Source: CAVTUU01 sp045804965 (GTDB lineage: Bacteria > Chloroflexota > Chloroflexia > Thermomicrobiales > UBA6265). Taken from it: a stretch of DNA of 6,878 nucleotides. The position numbers were made by a program, and so were the translations under genes. Location: assembly GCA_045804965.1 (NCBI GenBank), contig JBJMMD010000024.1, forward strand, positions 1 through 6,878, written 5' to 3'. Shown piece by piece: positions 6,466 to 6,878 of the stretch (position 1 is its first letter; each line of letters begins with the position of its first letter). The notes under the pieces were generated by a model that was given only the letters and a program-made list of their open reading frames with translations, was not told the origin of the DNA and did not search any database.

Positions 6466-6744
6466 TCGCGAGCCCTTTAATCAATAAAGGGGTTCGCTGC
6501 GCCCGTATGGGCACAAGCAACGCACCTTGACAAGCTGACGGCCATTGCCGAGCGCACATCGCGCAGGCGAGAGGGACGTCGAAGACGGAGCATGAGGACG
6601 CAGTGCGCGCGAGTCGCGAGTTGAAATCGAGGGTGGCTTGCCACGTCTCGGTTTCGGCGAGAGCCTCGCCGCGTATCGTGCAGAAAACGAATGAACCTTA
6701 TCGTTCTCGACGCGGGCAACCGCGGGCAGAGAACGACACCACTA
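6466..6744 (+). other. Leader of the 16S rRNA transcript, with several hairpins
   Basis: This gene-free stretch runs from the predicted transcription start to the mature 16S 5' end. It contains at least five local stems: CCCTTTA/TAAAGGG (6473-6491, loop ATCAA); GCCC/GGGC (6501-6512, loop GTAT); a ~9-bp imperfect stem at 6628-6650 closed by CTTG; a perfect 7-bp stem CGGCGAG/CTCGCCG (6655-6671, loop AGC); and a nested stem at 6701-6736. The segment 6472-6485 (GCCCTTTAATCAAT) loosely resembles the enterobacterial boxA antitermination element, but it sits at the very start of the RNA, so I do not call it. Half-sites for RNase III processing cannot be identified without the 3' flank of 16S. Confidence 0.65.
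6701..6736 (+). repeat. Nested inverted repeat with GCAA tetraloop just upstream of 16S
   Basis: An outer 8-bp perfect stem, TCGTTCTC (6701-6708) with GAGAACGA (6729-6736), holds an internal loop (GA opposite GGCA). Inside it is a 5-bp stem, CGCGG (6711-6715) with CCGCG (6720-6724), capped by GCAA, a GNRA-type tetraloop. It ends 8 nt before the predicted mature 16S 5' end and is probably part of the structured precursor leader. Confidence 0.7.
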
Positions 6745-6878
6745 TTGGTGGAGAGTTTGATCCTGGCTCAGGATCAACGCTGGCGGCGTGCCTAATGCAT
6801 GCAAGTCGAACGGGTCCCTGCTTGCAGGGGTTACGTGGCGGACGGGTGAGGAACACGTGGGCAACCTGCCCGGTGGTG
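6745..6878 (+). rRNA. rrs: 16S ribosomal RNA, 5' end (truncated by the window edge)
   Basis: The sequence AGAGTTTGATCCTGGCTCAG (6752-6771) is the universal 27F site, E. coli positions 8-27, which puts base 1 of the mature RNA near 6745. It continues with the expected conserved blocks AACGCTGGCGGCGTGCCTAA, GCATGCAAGTCGAACG, a short V1 hairpin (GTCCCTGCTTGCAGGGGTTA) and GGCGGACGGGTGAG. It stops in the early V2 region. About 134 of roughly 1,500 nt are visible. The block after GGGTGAG reads GAACACGTGG instead of the usual TAACACGTGG. The pattern suggests Chloroflexota, but this short stretch cannot place it firmly. Confidence 0.97.

Noticed and set aside
6527..6554. Second rRNA promoter from another TTGACA (6527-6532)
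   Set aside because: No acceptable -10 box is found 16-18 nt downstream; the sequence there is GC-rich.

Overview
The window most likely comes from a Chloroflexota bacterium, possibly near the Thermomicrobia. The main evidence is the first ~134 nt of a 16S rRNA gene at the right edge, whose GGATCAACGCTGGCGGCG and GCCTAATGCATGCAAG stretches look like that phylum. This is an inference from memory, not a database placement. The moderately high GC and the likely GTG and TTG starts fit, but are not diagnostic.

Left part (1-650): the 3' end of a type-1 copper (cupredoxin) protein with a complete copper-ligand set. It is followed by a 78-residue single-pass membrane protein of unknown function with a strong ribosome binding site. 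A clear intrinsic terminator (608-645) closes this unit.

Middle (683-3357, all on the plus strand): a zinc-ribbon protein of unknown function; a uroporphyrinogen-decarboxylase-superfamily protein that is not HemE and looks more like a corrinoid/thiol methyltransferase; a cytoplasmic DUF192 protein; and a cyclodeaminase/cyclohydrolase (FchA/FTCD_C) protein of one-carbon folate metabolism. The first two are 20 nt apart and probably co-transcribed. The last two are separated by longer gaps and may have their own promoters.

Right part: a minus-strand RidA-family enamine/imine deaminase converges on fchA over a shared hairpin region. It diverges, across a ~294-nt gap, from a 750-residue membrane-anchored VanW-family protein with three YoaR-like repeats, a VanW domain and a G5-like C-terminus. 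About 50 nt after that gene lies a strong sigma70-type promoter (TTGACA-N17-TATCAT, with an A-tract just upstream). It drives a ~270-nt structured leader and then the 16S rRNA gene.

The genes are mostly housekeeping or conserved accessory functions. I see no mobile element, CRISPR array, tRNA or obvious defence system. The points most worth a second look are the altered metal-site motif in the URO-D-family protein, the small membrane partner of the cupredoxin, the repeat architecture and single cysteine of the VanW protein, and the hairpins at the start and end of the rRNA leader.
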